A stretch of DNA of 13,639 nt from contig CALAMM010000129.1 of NCBI GenBank assembly GCA_937925775.1, positions 1-13,639 on the forward strand, in the 5' to 3' direction. A program made the position numbers and the translations under genes. Positions within the stretch are counted from its first letter, which is position 1; each line of letters opens with the position of its first letter. Below are positions 1 through 6,053 of the stretch, piece by piece. The stretch comes from an uncultured Fimbriimonadales bacterium. GTDB taxonomy: Bacteria; Armatimonadota; Fimbriimonadia; Fimbriimonadales; GBS-DC. The notes under the pieces were generated by a model, which saw only the letters and a list, made by a program, of their open reading frames with translations, made no database searches and was not told the DNA's origin.

Positions 1-9
1 AGGTGTGGA

Positions 10-525
10 ATGGAGCCGAAGGTCTTTCCGTATGTGAAGAAGGCGCTGCTTGAGCTGTATGAGCAGGAGCTGTTAGCGCACAAGCCGTACAGAGATGATT
101 TTCTCAATCTGTGCCGACTCCGAGCCGAGTACCCAGAACCAGCGTCGGGGCTTGACGCGATCTTGCGTGTGGTTTATGGGCAAGCATTTCTACGATTTCT
201 CCTCGAGGCGAGGCGGCGTAAACAGCCGATAACAAAAGTGCTGCCTCCGCACTGGCATCGCGAAGATTGGCTACGCGAATTGCCCGTTTTTTACGAGCAG
301 GTCTATAATTTTGCCGAGAGATGGAAATTGCCGCGCCAATTCTGGAGCTTTCTATGCGTAGGCGTTCTTCATGAACATAAATTGTTTGATCATTTTGCAC
401 AGGAAATAGAATCAGGGACGGTTCTCGCAAAAGCGTGTCTATTTTTCAAAACGCTTACAAAAAATGAGCCAAAACCTGAACTGCCTCCCTTTTCCCCCTC
501 CTCGAGAGCAAGACCGAGTACTTGA
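10..525 (+). CDS. Protein of unknown function (171 aa)
   Basis: I do not recognise this protein. It is soluble-looking, rich in aromatic and charged residues, with a repeated helical pattern (for example EQELLAHKPYRDD and HWHREDWLRELPVFYEQVY) and a Pro/Ser-rich tail after about residue 150. No signal peptide or membrane segment is apparent. The ATG follows an AGGTG ribosome-binding-like stretch at positions 1-5. The frame is open to the window edge, so an upstream start cannot be excluded. Its stop overlaps the TTG start of the next gene by 4 nt, suggesting translational coupling. The 301-420 part is only about 42% GC, clearly lower than the genes downstream, which suggests a different origin. 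Coding status is supported by length, spacing and overlap, not by homology. Confidence 0.6.
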   Translation: MEPKVFPYVKKALLELYEQELLAHKPYRDDFLNLCRLRAEYPEPASGLDAILRVVYGQAFLRFLLEARRRKQPITKVLPPHWHREDWLRELPVFYEQVYNFAERWKLPRQFWSFLCVGVLHEHKLFDHFAQEIESGTVLAKACLFFKTLTKNEPKPELPPFSPSSRARPST

Positions 526-815
526 GGCGTGCGCTACAAATTCTCCAAAGCTACTGCGACCATCGCGAAGCCGAGTTTCGCGCCTTAGGCTATAAGCGTG
601 AAGCCTGTTCTCATTGGCAGGACGAATCCTACCTCAAGCGACTGGCGAGGCAGGTTTTTTTGAGGGAGATTTTGGGTCTTTCGTGGGGGCTGATTCGGCG
701 TCGGCTTGCGCAAGAAAATTTTTTCGTAGAACAGCGCAGTTCTCTTTTGAGGACAACGCGCCGCGCCATCGAAATACTTGAGTTAGGGAAACCGCCCTCT
801 CTTTATTTGGGCTAA
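522..815 (+). CDS. Small basic protein of unknown function (97 aa)
   Basis: This is a small Arg/Leu-rich protein that I cannot assign. It is probably all-helical, with a central amphipathic stretch (LARQVFLREILGLSWGLIRRR) followed by a second basic helix near residues 70-88. The start is the TTG that overlaps the previous stop (TTGA). The upstream gene ends there and no better ATG is available, so coupling is the simplest reading. Base composition (about 52% GC at 601-720) is lower than in the replication gene further on, matching its upstream neighbour. Together with the preceding gene it forms a two-gene unit. A nucleic-acid-binding role would fit the charge but is a guess. Confidence 0.5.
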   Translation: MRRALQILQSYCDHREAEFRALGYKREACSHWQDESYLKRLARQVFLREILGLSWGLIRRRLAQENFFVEQRSSLLRTTRRAIEILELGKPPSLYLG

Positions 816-909
816 CCCCTACACAAAAAACCTGCGCGGTGTTTCATTTCGACGACCCCTCTTGAAAATGCACACCTCGCTTGTGGGACACTTCTTGCGG
901 TGATCCAGA

Positions 910-1116
910 ATGACAACCGTGCGAGATCTTGTACGAGACGAGCTGCTATATCGGGCTCTGCAGAAGCGTGCCCGTAGGCACTACCGCACTCTTTGGGGTG
1001 AAGTTCGTGCGATTATTCGTGATGCACTGGCTGGCGAAATAGACGCGATACTCGCCGAGCAACGCGCCGAGCAACCTGACGCCGACCCTTCGCGTGGGGA
1101 GGTGAGCCAATCATGA
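910..1116 (+). CDS. Small charged helical protein (68 aa)
   Basis: This 68-residue protein is dominated by Arg, Glu and Ala and looks like two or three helices (residues 3-25 and 28-52) with a disordered acidic tail. No family is recognised; DNA binding is possible given the basic patch KRARRHYR near residues 19-26. Its stop overlaps the ATG of the primase-helicase gene (ATGA at 1113-1116), so the two are probably translated together and it may act in the same replication process or control it. The ATG at 910 has only a weak ribosome-binding site (GCGGTGA upstream). The 94-nt gap before it shows no convincing promoter. Confidence 0.55.
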   Translation: MTTVRDLVRDELLYRALQKRARRHYRTLWGEVRAIIRDALAGEIDAILAEQRAEQPDADPSRGEVSQS

Positions 1117-3551
1117 GGAACCCCCGCCACGCCCCAAGCAGAGGCGAAGCAGGGGCACGACGCGAGCAGATTATACCCCCAACGAACGACACTCGTGATT
1201 GGGCGCGGTTTTACCTCTCTCGCGGTTGGGCTGTCGTGCCGATTCCTACCCGCGAGAAAGCCCCCCGACTACAAGGTTGGCAGAATCTGCGAATCGCGAG
1301 TGATGAAGTAGGTGAGTATTTCGGAGCCAATTCTAACATCGGGCTAATACTCGGTGAGGCGTCGCACGGTTTATGTGATGTAGACCTTGATGACGCCTAC
1401 GCACGCCGATTAGCCGATGCCTTCTTGCCCCGCACTGAGCTGAGGAGCGGACGCCGATCGACGGGCACATCCCATTATTGGTACTATTCAGACTTTCGGC
1501 AGACGCGCCGATGGGTAGACCCCGAAGCGCAGGGCGAGCGAGCTTGCTTGCTTGAGCTTCGGGGGAGGGGGCAGACCATCGTGCGCCCGTCAATACATCC
1601 ATCGGGCGAGCGAATCGGTTGGGTGAATGCGAGCAGCGAGCCTGCGCAGGTGGACAGCGACACGCTGTTGCGTGCCTGCGGGCGACTGGCTGCTGCCAGC
1701 CTGCTGGCGCGTCGCTGGGCAGTAGGACAGCGCCACGAACTCGCGTTGGCACTTTCAGGCACACTCGCACGGGCTGGCTGGAGCGAGCAGGAAGCCCTTC
1801 GCTTCGTGCAAGCGATTGCTCGCGTTGCTGGCGACACCGAACTCGCCGACAGGGAACGCGCCGTCGCCGACACCTACCGAGCGATCCAGCGCGGCGAACC
1901 TGCAACGGGGTTGCCCACTCTGAGCGACTTGCTCGGCGAGCGCACGATGCGGGCGGTAACCGAGTGGCTGGGGATCGGGCGCGACACACAAAACGAGGGG
2001 TCGTCGTTTCGCCATTCGCCACATGATAAAAGATGGCAAAATGGCGAAAACCCAGAACCTCCCGCTCTCCGTGTCGTAGACCTCGCCCAAGAGCCGCCAA
2101 CCCCCCAGCAGTGGCTCGTGCGCCACCTGATCCCCGCGCGGCATATAACGAACCTGTACGGAGATTCAGGAACCTGCAAGAGCATCCTTGCCCTGCGACT
2201 CGCCCTGAGCGTGACACGGGGCGAGCCGTTTCTGGGGCTCGATGTGTGTCGTCAAGGGACTGTGCTCTACTTGGACTTAGAACTGAACCCTGAGGAGCAT
2301 ACTCGGCGATGGTGGGCTGTCGCGGCAGGCGCAGGGCTACAACGCCCACCTGCGGGGTTGAAGTATGTGCAGATCCCAACAACGCTGTTCGAATCGCTAC
2401 TTGAGATTGAACGGCTGATTGCCGAACTGCAGCCTGCCCTTGTCATACTCGATTCGGTGGGCAAGGCTGTGGGCAAGCCGCTCGACCCCGATGCGTCAAT
2501 CGCCCTCTATCGCATTTTAGATTTGTGGGAGGTTCCCGTGCTGGCGGTAGATCACTCGCCAAAGCCGACAGCAGAAATCCCCAGCGAGGCTCGAACCGAA
2601 TATGGGACGGTCTACAAACGCCACTATGCCCGCAGCGCGGTTCAGGTAGACCTGCAGGGTACTGAAGAAAATTGGGTTGGCATCATATTGCGCCATCAGA
2701 AGTCCAACTTCGGACGGCTCCTCCCAGAAATCACTGTCGGGCTGGAGTTTACAAGCGAGGGCGACAGCCTGTTAGAGGTACGATTCGCACACGGCGCGGC
2801 GGCCCTCGAGCGAGAGGGGCTATTCGGGCGGCGCAGTGAGGTACTCGCCGCGATTCGCGAGGCGGGGGGAGCGGGGTGCACCGCCAAAGAGATTGCAGAA
2901 GCATGCGGTCTACCCGAACGCACGGTTTATCGTCTCGTTTCCGCTCTCCTTCGCGACGGCGTTATCAAGCAGGTTGAGGGCACAGCCCATCCAAAACGAT
3001 TTTGCCATTCTGCCACCTTATTAATTAATGGCAAAATGGCAGAACCCTCCAGCAGCGAATCGATGCCTGATGGGACACCCCCGAATCGGGACGATTCAGC
3101 CGATTCAGCCGATGGAGCCGATGGCGATTTCGAGTTCGAGCTTCACAGCGCGACGCTCGAACGCCTGCGCACCTTCACCTATCACGAGTTCGGCGATTAC
3201 CAGATGATTGCCGCGCTCACCCCCCGCTTCGTGTTGCCTCAGCTGGAGAAGGAAGGCAAAATCGTGCAGCACGATGGCGTCTACTATCCCCATCCCCAAA
3301 TCATATCGATTATGCACATGCGTGGGAGCGTGAACGGATTGTTCGCCGAGATGATTGGGGATTGCCTGTTCATGGCGCGGCAACTGGGGTTCCCCCCACT
3401 CCTGTTCGATTGGGGCGAGATTCCAGCTGGTGCGGACGCCTATCGGCACGCGCTCATAACGCTCCCTGAAGAAGCGATTACAAGCGTCGTGGGGCGCAAG
3501 GGGCTACACTCTACCCTCGTCTCGATGCTCTATTCGGGCGATAAGTCGTAG
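1113..3551 (+). CDS. Primase-polymerase / RecA-like helicase / winged-helix replication protein (812 aa)
   Basis: This is a multidomain replication initiator of the type carried by plasmids, phages and integrative elements. Residues about 28-175 match the bifunctional primase/polymerase (Prim-Pol, archaeo-eukaryotic primase fold) pattern: an acidic DVD at 89-91, a Ser-His pair near 120-121, and a closing RGRGQTIVRPSIHPSG stretch at about 150-165. Residues about 335-540 are a RecA/RepA-like ATPase with a Walker A-like loop GDSGTCKS (350-357, K356) and a hydrophobic strand ending in Asp447 (VILDS) as Walker B. The usual Gly before the Walker Lys is Cys355. A winged helix-turn-helix follows at about 572-625. 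After a DSADSADGAD linker comes a C-terminal region (673-812) that I cannot identify. It starts within the stop of the preceding gene. It probably primes and unwinds element DNA. The linkers hold unusual inverted repeats. Confidence 0.88.
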   Translation: MRNPRHAPSRGEAGARREQIIPPTNDTRDWARFYLSRGWAVVPIPTREKAPRLQGWQNLRIASDEVGEYFGANSNIGLILGEASHGLCDVDLDDAYARRLADAFLPRTELRSGRRSTGTSHYWYYSDFRQTRRWVDPEAQGERACLLELRGRGQTIVRPSIHPSGERIGWVNASSEPAQVDSDTLLRACGRLAAASLLARRWAVGQRHELALALSGTLARAGWSEQEALRFVQAIARVAGDTELADRERAVADTYRAIQRGEPATGLPTLSDLLGERTMRAVTEWLGIGRDTQNEGSSFRHSPHDKRWQNGENPEPPALRVVDLAQEPPTPQQWLVRHLIPARHITNLYGDSGTCKSILALRLALSVTRGEPFLGLDVCRQGTVLYLDLELNPEEHTRRWWAVAAGAGLQRPPAGLKYVQIPTTLFESLLEIERLIAELQPALVILDSVGKAVGKPLDPDASIALYRILDLWEVPVLAVDHSPKPTAEIPSEARTEYGTVYKRHYARSAVQVDLQGTEENWVGIILRHQKSNFGRLLPEITVGLEFTSEGDSLLEVRFAHGAAALEREGLFGRRSEVLAAIREAGGAGCTAKEIAEACGLPERTVYRLVSALLRDGVIKQVEGTAHPKRFCHSATLLINGKMAEPSSSESMPDGTPPNRDDSADSADGADGDFEFELHSATLERLRTFTYHEFGDYQMIAALTPRFVLPQLEKEGKIVQHDGVYYPHPQIISIMHMRGSVNGLFAEMIGDCLFMARQLGFPPLLFDWGEIPAGADAYRHALITLPEEAITSVVGRKGLHSTLVSMLYSGDKS
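2006..2051 (+). repeat. Inverted repeat inside the replication gene, first interdomain linker
   Basis: The left arm (2006-2020, GTTTCGCCATTCGCC) and right arm (2035-2051) are imperfect inverted copies. The reverse complement of the right arm reads GTTTTCGCCATTTTGCC. They could form a hairpin with a 14-nt AT-rich loop. The repeat encodes residues about 298-313, between the primase and ATPase domains. The same GCCATT core recurs in a second inverted repeat at 3001-3042. Confidence 0.7.
3001..3042 (+). repeat. Inverted repeat inside the replication gene, second interdomain linker
   Basis: The left arm is TTGCCATTCTGCC (3002-3014). The right arm at 3030-3042 reads CTGCCATTTTGCC on the opposite strand, 11 of 13 bases matching. 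The spacer contains TTAATTAAT, much more AT-rich than its surroundings. It encodes residues about 630-644, immediately after the winged helix. The arms share the GCCATT core and the neighbouring GGCAAAATGGC word with the repeat at 2006-2051. Confidence 0.7.
3093..3128 (+). repeat. 9-nt tandem repeat encoding an Asp/Ser/Ala linker
   Basis: Four consecutive 9-nt units (two of GATTCAGCC, then GATGGAGCC, then GATGGCGAT) encode DSADSADGADGD at residues 661-672. This is a short acidic, probably flexible linker ahead of the unidentified C-terminal region. Such in-frame units expand and contract easily. Confidence 0.75.
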
Positions 3552-3567
3552 GACGGCAGGCGAGGTA

Positions 3568-3589
3568 GGCAGGGGCATTCACCCCTGCC
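3568..3589 (+). terminator. Hairpin after the replication gene, possible terminator
   Basis: A perfect 8-bp stem (GGCAGGGG / CCCCTGCC) with loop CATTCA lies 17 nt after the stop of the replication gene. No T-tract follows, so intrinsic termination is uncertain. The structure could equally protect the 3' end of the mRNA. Confidence 0.4.
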
Positions 3590-3682
3590 CTGCCCCCTGA
3601 AGTATTGGCACTGCGTAGACCCGAAGCAAAAGCAACTCGCTGTGAGCGTTTTATTTTTGCGTGCGCTGTATAACGGGCGGTT

Positions 3683-3766
3683 ATGAACGCAACCGAGCGC
3701 GAAAAACTCGCCGCGCTGCTCGGCTTACCGACGAGCGAACTGGAGGTGCAGAATGCGCCCGAATAA
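3683..3766 (+). CDS. Possible 27-codon leader peptide
   Basis: An ATG reading frame of 27 codons (begins MNATEREKLAALLGLP, ends QNAPE) sits just upstream of the 57-codon gene and overlaps its start by 14 nt. The ribosome-binding site is weak (GGGCGG). It may be a translated leader coupling to the next gene, or chance. Composition is like that of neighbouring genes (Glu/Leu/Ala-rich). I recognise no family. Confidence 0.3.
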   Translation: MNATEREKLAALLGLPTSELEVQNAPE

Positions 3767-3926
3767 CACGAAACAGCTGGCGAGGGATGGGGATCTCAAG
3801 GAGCAAGCTTACAATACGCTGATGCAGGCGGTTCGCCTCATCGCCGTCGGGTTCGACGAGCGACGCGCCGAGCTGCTCCGCCGAGTTGACGAAATCATCA
3901 GGGGGGTATATGATGCCACGAAATAA
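3753..3926 (+). CDS. Small protein of unknown function (57 aa)
   Basis: This short gene has a strong ribosome-binding site (GGAGGTG at 3742-3748, 4 nt before the ATG). It encodes a mostly helical, charged protein with the central stretch AYNTLMQAVRLIAVGFDERR and a basic C-terminal helix. Its stop lies 14 nt inside the start of the next gene, again an overlapping, translationally coupled arrangement. No membrane segment is evident and the family is not recognised. The good Shine-Dalgarno and tight overlap on both sides are the reasons to accept it despite its size. Confidence 0.55.
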   Translation: MRPNNTKQLARDGDLKEQAYNTLMQAVRLIAVGFDERRAELLRRVDEIIRGVYDATK

Positions 3927-5097
3927 GCCCGAACCGACTGAGCCTGAACCCGAGCGCGACGCGGTTCTCGAGCTGCGCAGCTGGGCGGGGTTGGACGCGC
4001 CCGCTGCCTTGCTGCTCGCGTCATGGCTTGGCACGGCACTCGCGAGTGTGCCTGCACCGATTCTCGCCCTGTTCGGACACGACGCGCCCTCTTGGGCAAC
4101 CCGCCTCGCCGAACTGCTGGACACCCAACCCCACCTGCTCCCTGCAACCCTGCCCGATGTCCCGCACGACGCGCCGAACGGTCTTGTCTACCACAGCTAC
4201 ACGCCGACCACGCCGAGCGACCCCTTGTGGAGCCGACTGAAGTTTCAAGCTGAGCAGAAACCCGTGCTAATCGCGAGCGTCTACCCGCTTGAAAACCCGT
4301 TGCCGTTCGGGTCGCTGCTGCCCATCTACCTGCCCTTGCAACCGACCTTCGCCTTGTCATCATGGAACCCCGAACCCGTGCGCCGCGCTTTGCGAGCCTT
4401 CGCCGAGTACCCCGTGCGACCTGAAATCGAGCTGCCTGAGTTCCTACCCCATCGTGAGTGGGTTGCATGGTGCGCCCTGCGTTCGCAAGCGTTCGGTGCG
4501 AACGCCATCGAGTTTCTCGATGCCTACAAGGCGCAGCTTCTGCACGAGTTCGAGGGGGCAGCGGCGCGTGATGTGGTTCTTCAGCGCATTCGCGAAGCCG
4601 TCCAGCGTCAAGGCAGCTACACGATTTCGCCCCCCGCACTCGCTGCGGAACTCCAGCGGTTCCATCCGCACACCACACCCCGAGCAGTTCTGGAGTCTTG
4701 CTTGCGGTACGCCCCCGCCTTCGCGATGTTGCAGTACACTGTGCGCTACAATGGACAGCGCGTCCACTTCACGCGGTCGGAAGGGCAGGTACGCTCCGAG
4801 TACGAGCTGCAGCTTGAACGCCAGTGGCAGCTAGTGCAAGCGTCGCTTCAAGGCGGCCCCGACATGCTCCGAACCGCCGAAACCATCTGGAGCCTTGGGA
4901 GACGGCTCGGGTTCCCCGAACTCTCGATGTTCGGTTCACGGCGCGTCGACGCGGGCGCAGCGAACTACGCACGCTACCTTGCCTACGGCTCGCAGGAAGG
5001 CTACCTCGCGTTGCTCCAGCGGCTCAGTGAACTCGCCTCGCGCCCTGAGGCTGAAGCGACAGGCGAACCCGTCGCGCCCGAACCCGTGATGGTGTAG
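3913..5097 (+). CDS. Element protein of unknown function (394 aa)
   Basis: I cannot assign this protein. It begins with a Pro/Glu-rich segment (KPEPTEPEPERD), then an Ala/Leu-rich stretch around residues 20-60, a Pro-rich beta-like middle (about 95-145) and a charged helical second half with many Arg, Glu and Gln residues. It ends in a disordered Glu/Pro/Val tail. No Walker, HTH, zinc or catalytic signature is visible. Two ATGs (3910, 3913) follow an AGGGGGG ribosome-binding stretch at 3900-3906. I prefer 3913 for its 6-nt spacing; an in-frame TTG at 3886 is less likely. It overlaps the preceding 57-aa gene and is followed by a 104-nt gap with a hairpin. Position between the replication gene and the TerS-like gene makes an element-specific role likely. 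Confidence 0.65.
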   Translation: MPRNKPEPTEPEPERDAVLELRSWAGLDAPAALLLASWLGTALASVPAPILALFGHDAPSWATRLAELLDTQPHLLPATLPDVPHDAPNGLVYHSYTPTTPSDPLWSRLKFQAEQKPVLIASVYPLENPLPFGSLLPIYLPLQPTFALSSWNPEPVRRALRAFAEYPVRPEIELPEFLPHREWVAWCALRSQAFGANAIEFLDAYKAQLLHEFEGAAARDVVLQRIREAVQRQGSYTISPPALAAELQRFHPHTTPRAVLESCLRYAPAFAMLQYTVRYNGQRVHFTRSEGQVRSEYELQLERQWQLVQASLQGGPDMLRTAETIWSLGRRLGFPELSMFGSRRVDAGAANYARYLAYGSQEGYLALLQRLSELASRPEAEATGEPVAPEPVMV

Positions 5098-5099
5098 CA

Positions 5100-5123
5100 C
5101 CTCGCCCCCTGCAGTCGGCGAGG
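5100..5123 (+). terminator. Hairpin after the 394-aa gene, possible terminator
   Basis: A perfect 7-bp stem (CCTCGCC / GGCGAGG) with a 10-nt loop begins 3 nt after the stop codon. There is no T-run immediately after it, although a TTTTT occurs at 5146-5150, so termination is uncertain. Confidence 0.35.
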
Positions 5124-5201
5124 CGAGTTAGACAAAATTCTGGCATTTTTGAACCCGCACGAGTCTGACTTCGCCTCACCTCATGCGCTGTAGCACTTCC
5201 G

Positions 5202-5600
5202 ATGGCACGCCGTAGGAACCGCCGTCAACTGGCGCAGCAGACCCTAATCCGTTGTCTGCGAGAAGGCATAAGCCTGCCTGTCGCCCTTCGCGTGGCAGGC
5301 GTGCCCAAAGCCACCTACTATGATTGGCTGAAGCGGTACCCGAAGTTTCGCGAACAGGTAGAACAAGCCGAAGCGAATGCTATTGCCCATCTCGAGCGAG
5401 TAGCCTTCTCGCTTGCCATAGACAGTGAAGATTGGCGTGCCATTTCGTGGCTGCTGGAACGGCGTTTCCCCGAAGTCTATAACCCGAAACATCAGTCTGC
5501 TGCCGAAGACTACACGGTGGAACTTGAGGTTGCCCCAGACGACGGGGGCAGTTCCTACAAGGTGCAACTCAGGCAGCCCACGAACGGCACGAAACCCTGA
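5202..5600 (+). CDS. Small-terminase-like helix-turn-helix protein (132 aa)
   Basis: Residues about 8-48 form a homeodomain-like helix-turn-helix (SLPVALRVAGVPKATYYDWL) of the kind found in phage terminase small subunits and related transposase-type HTH proteins. It is followed by the usual helical part (FREQVEQAEANAIAHLERVA) and the motif DWRAISWLLERRFPEVY at about 78-93. That last motif is typical of TerS-like proteins annotated in prophages and satellites. The C-terminal 40 residues are a disordered acidic tail. TerS recognises packaging sites and loads the large terminase; no large subunit is seen here, so packaging by a helper phage, or a purely regulatory DNA-binding role, are both open. 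The ATG has no strong ribosome-binding site. It is the last gene before the att-like tRNA fragment. Confidence 0.7.
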   Translation: MARRRNRRQLAQQTLIRCLREGISLPVALRVAGVPKATYYDWLKRYPKFREQVEQAEANAIAHLERVAFSLAIDSEDWRAISWLLERRFPEVYNPKHQSAAEDYTVELEVAPDDGGSSYKVQLRQPTNGTKP

Positions 5601-5902
5601 AATTCGCCCCTGAATCGGCAGGAATCTTCTCACGAACCCCGAAACTGAAAAATGCCTGCCGTGCCCTAACACGACAGGCGAGGTGCTACCGCAGGTGGGC
5701 TACGGTAGCGCGAGAGAGTATTCACCATCCCTCGCGAAACTCCTGCAAGCCCCCTGCGAGAAGCCCTCTGACACCATTCGGGTTTTCCTGTTTTCCTGAA
5801 AAACAGGCGCGTGAGAACTGGGGGATTATTTCAGGAACCCCCTTTGTGGGCAGTCATGAAACGCAAGATGCTGTGCGTGTTAGGGTTAGAGGTTCAATAT
5901 AG
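5601..5902 (+). other. Hairpin-rich non-coding end of the element
   Basis: I see no credible gene in this stretch. It contains three stem-loops: 5654-5679 (10-bp arms with one mismatch, loop CCCTAA), 5685-5709 (perfect GCTACCG / CGGTAGC), and 5787-5807 (perfect CCTGTTTT / AAAACAGG, loop CCTGA). The last overlaps a direct repeat of TTTTCCTG (5783-5790 and 5791-5798). Lying between the TerS-like gene and the tRNA fragment, these could be integrase arm sites, a terminator, or a small RNA. Confidence 0.5.
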
Positions 5903-5986
5903 AGTATGGTGGCGGAACGGTAGACGCGGGGGACTTAAAATCCTCTGGGGCAACCCGTGCGGGTTCGAATCCCGCCCCGGGCACCA
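5903..5986 (+). tRNA. tRNA-Leu(UAA) sequence with unpaired 5' acceptor strand; probable att copy
   Basis: From position 8 onward the sequence is a complete class II tRNA-Leu. It has a D-arm GCG/CGC, anticodon stem GGGGA/TCCTC, loop CTTAAAA with anticodon TAA at 5936-5938, a long variable arm (5946-5958), T-arm GCGGG-TTCGAAT-CCCGC, acceptor 3' strand CCCGGGC, discriminator A and an encoded CCA (5984-5986). The 5' strand should read GCCCGGG but reads AGTATGG, giving only two Watson-Crick pairs next to the D-arm. It is therefore probably not a working tRNA. It is more likely the 3' tRNA portion left at the host side of an integrated element, with the intact gene expected left of this window. Automatic tRNA callers may still report it as tRNA-Leu. 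Confidence 0.75.
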
Positions 5987-6053
5987 CACTCCCTTAGTTC
6001 GTTGCAATCCCAACTTGTGTAGCCACAGCATCTCAGGTGTGTAGGGTTCTTCT

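Larger units (their letters stand above)
1..5986. mobile_element. Right-hand part of a tRNA-Leu-integrated element (left end outside window)
   Basis: The stretch carries a primase-polymerase/helicase replication gene, a small-terminase-like HTH gene and several small genes without recognisable host function, all on the plus strand. It ends at a tRNA-Leu(UAA) sequence lacking a pairing 5' acceptor strand. Integrases that use the 3' part of a tRNA gene leave an intact tRNA at one end and a 3' fragment at the other, so the fragment at 5903-5986 marks the element/host boundary. No integrase, capsid, portal or large terminase gene is visible; an integrase would be expected outside the window. The right boundary is well supported by the tRNA fragment. 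The left boundary is unknown, and continuity of the element across all of 1-5986 is inferred. Confidence 0.6.

Noticed and set aside
1333..2382. 349-codon open frame on the minus strand inside the replication gene
   Set aside because: It is a shadow frame of a recognisable Prim-Pol/ATPase gene, with Arg/Ser/Ala composition typical of GC-rich antisense frames and no motifs.
3669..3674. TATAAC as -10 box ahead of the small genes after the replication gene
   Set aside because: No acceptable -35 hexamer lies 16-19 nt upstream, so it is not reported as a promoter.
5903..5986. Fully functional tRNA-Leu gene
   Set aside because: Five of seven acceptor-stem pairs are lost (one of these a possible G-U), while every other arm is intact, so a 3' remnant is more likely than a working gene.
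5811..6044. Open frame of 77 codons on the plus strand running through the tRNA-Leu sequence
   Set aside because: The middle of the frame is simply the tRNA read as codons (the familiar tRNA-derived GNPCGFESRPGHH type peptide). It has no ribosome-binding site and no family.
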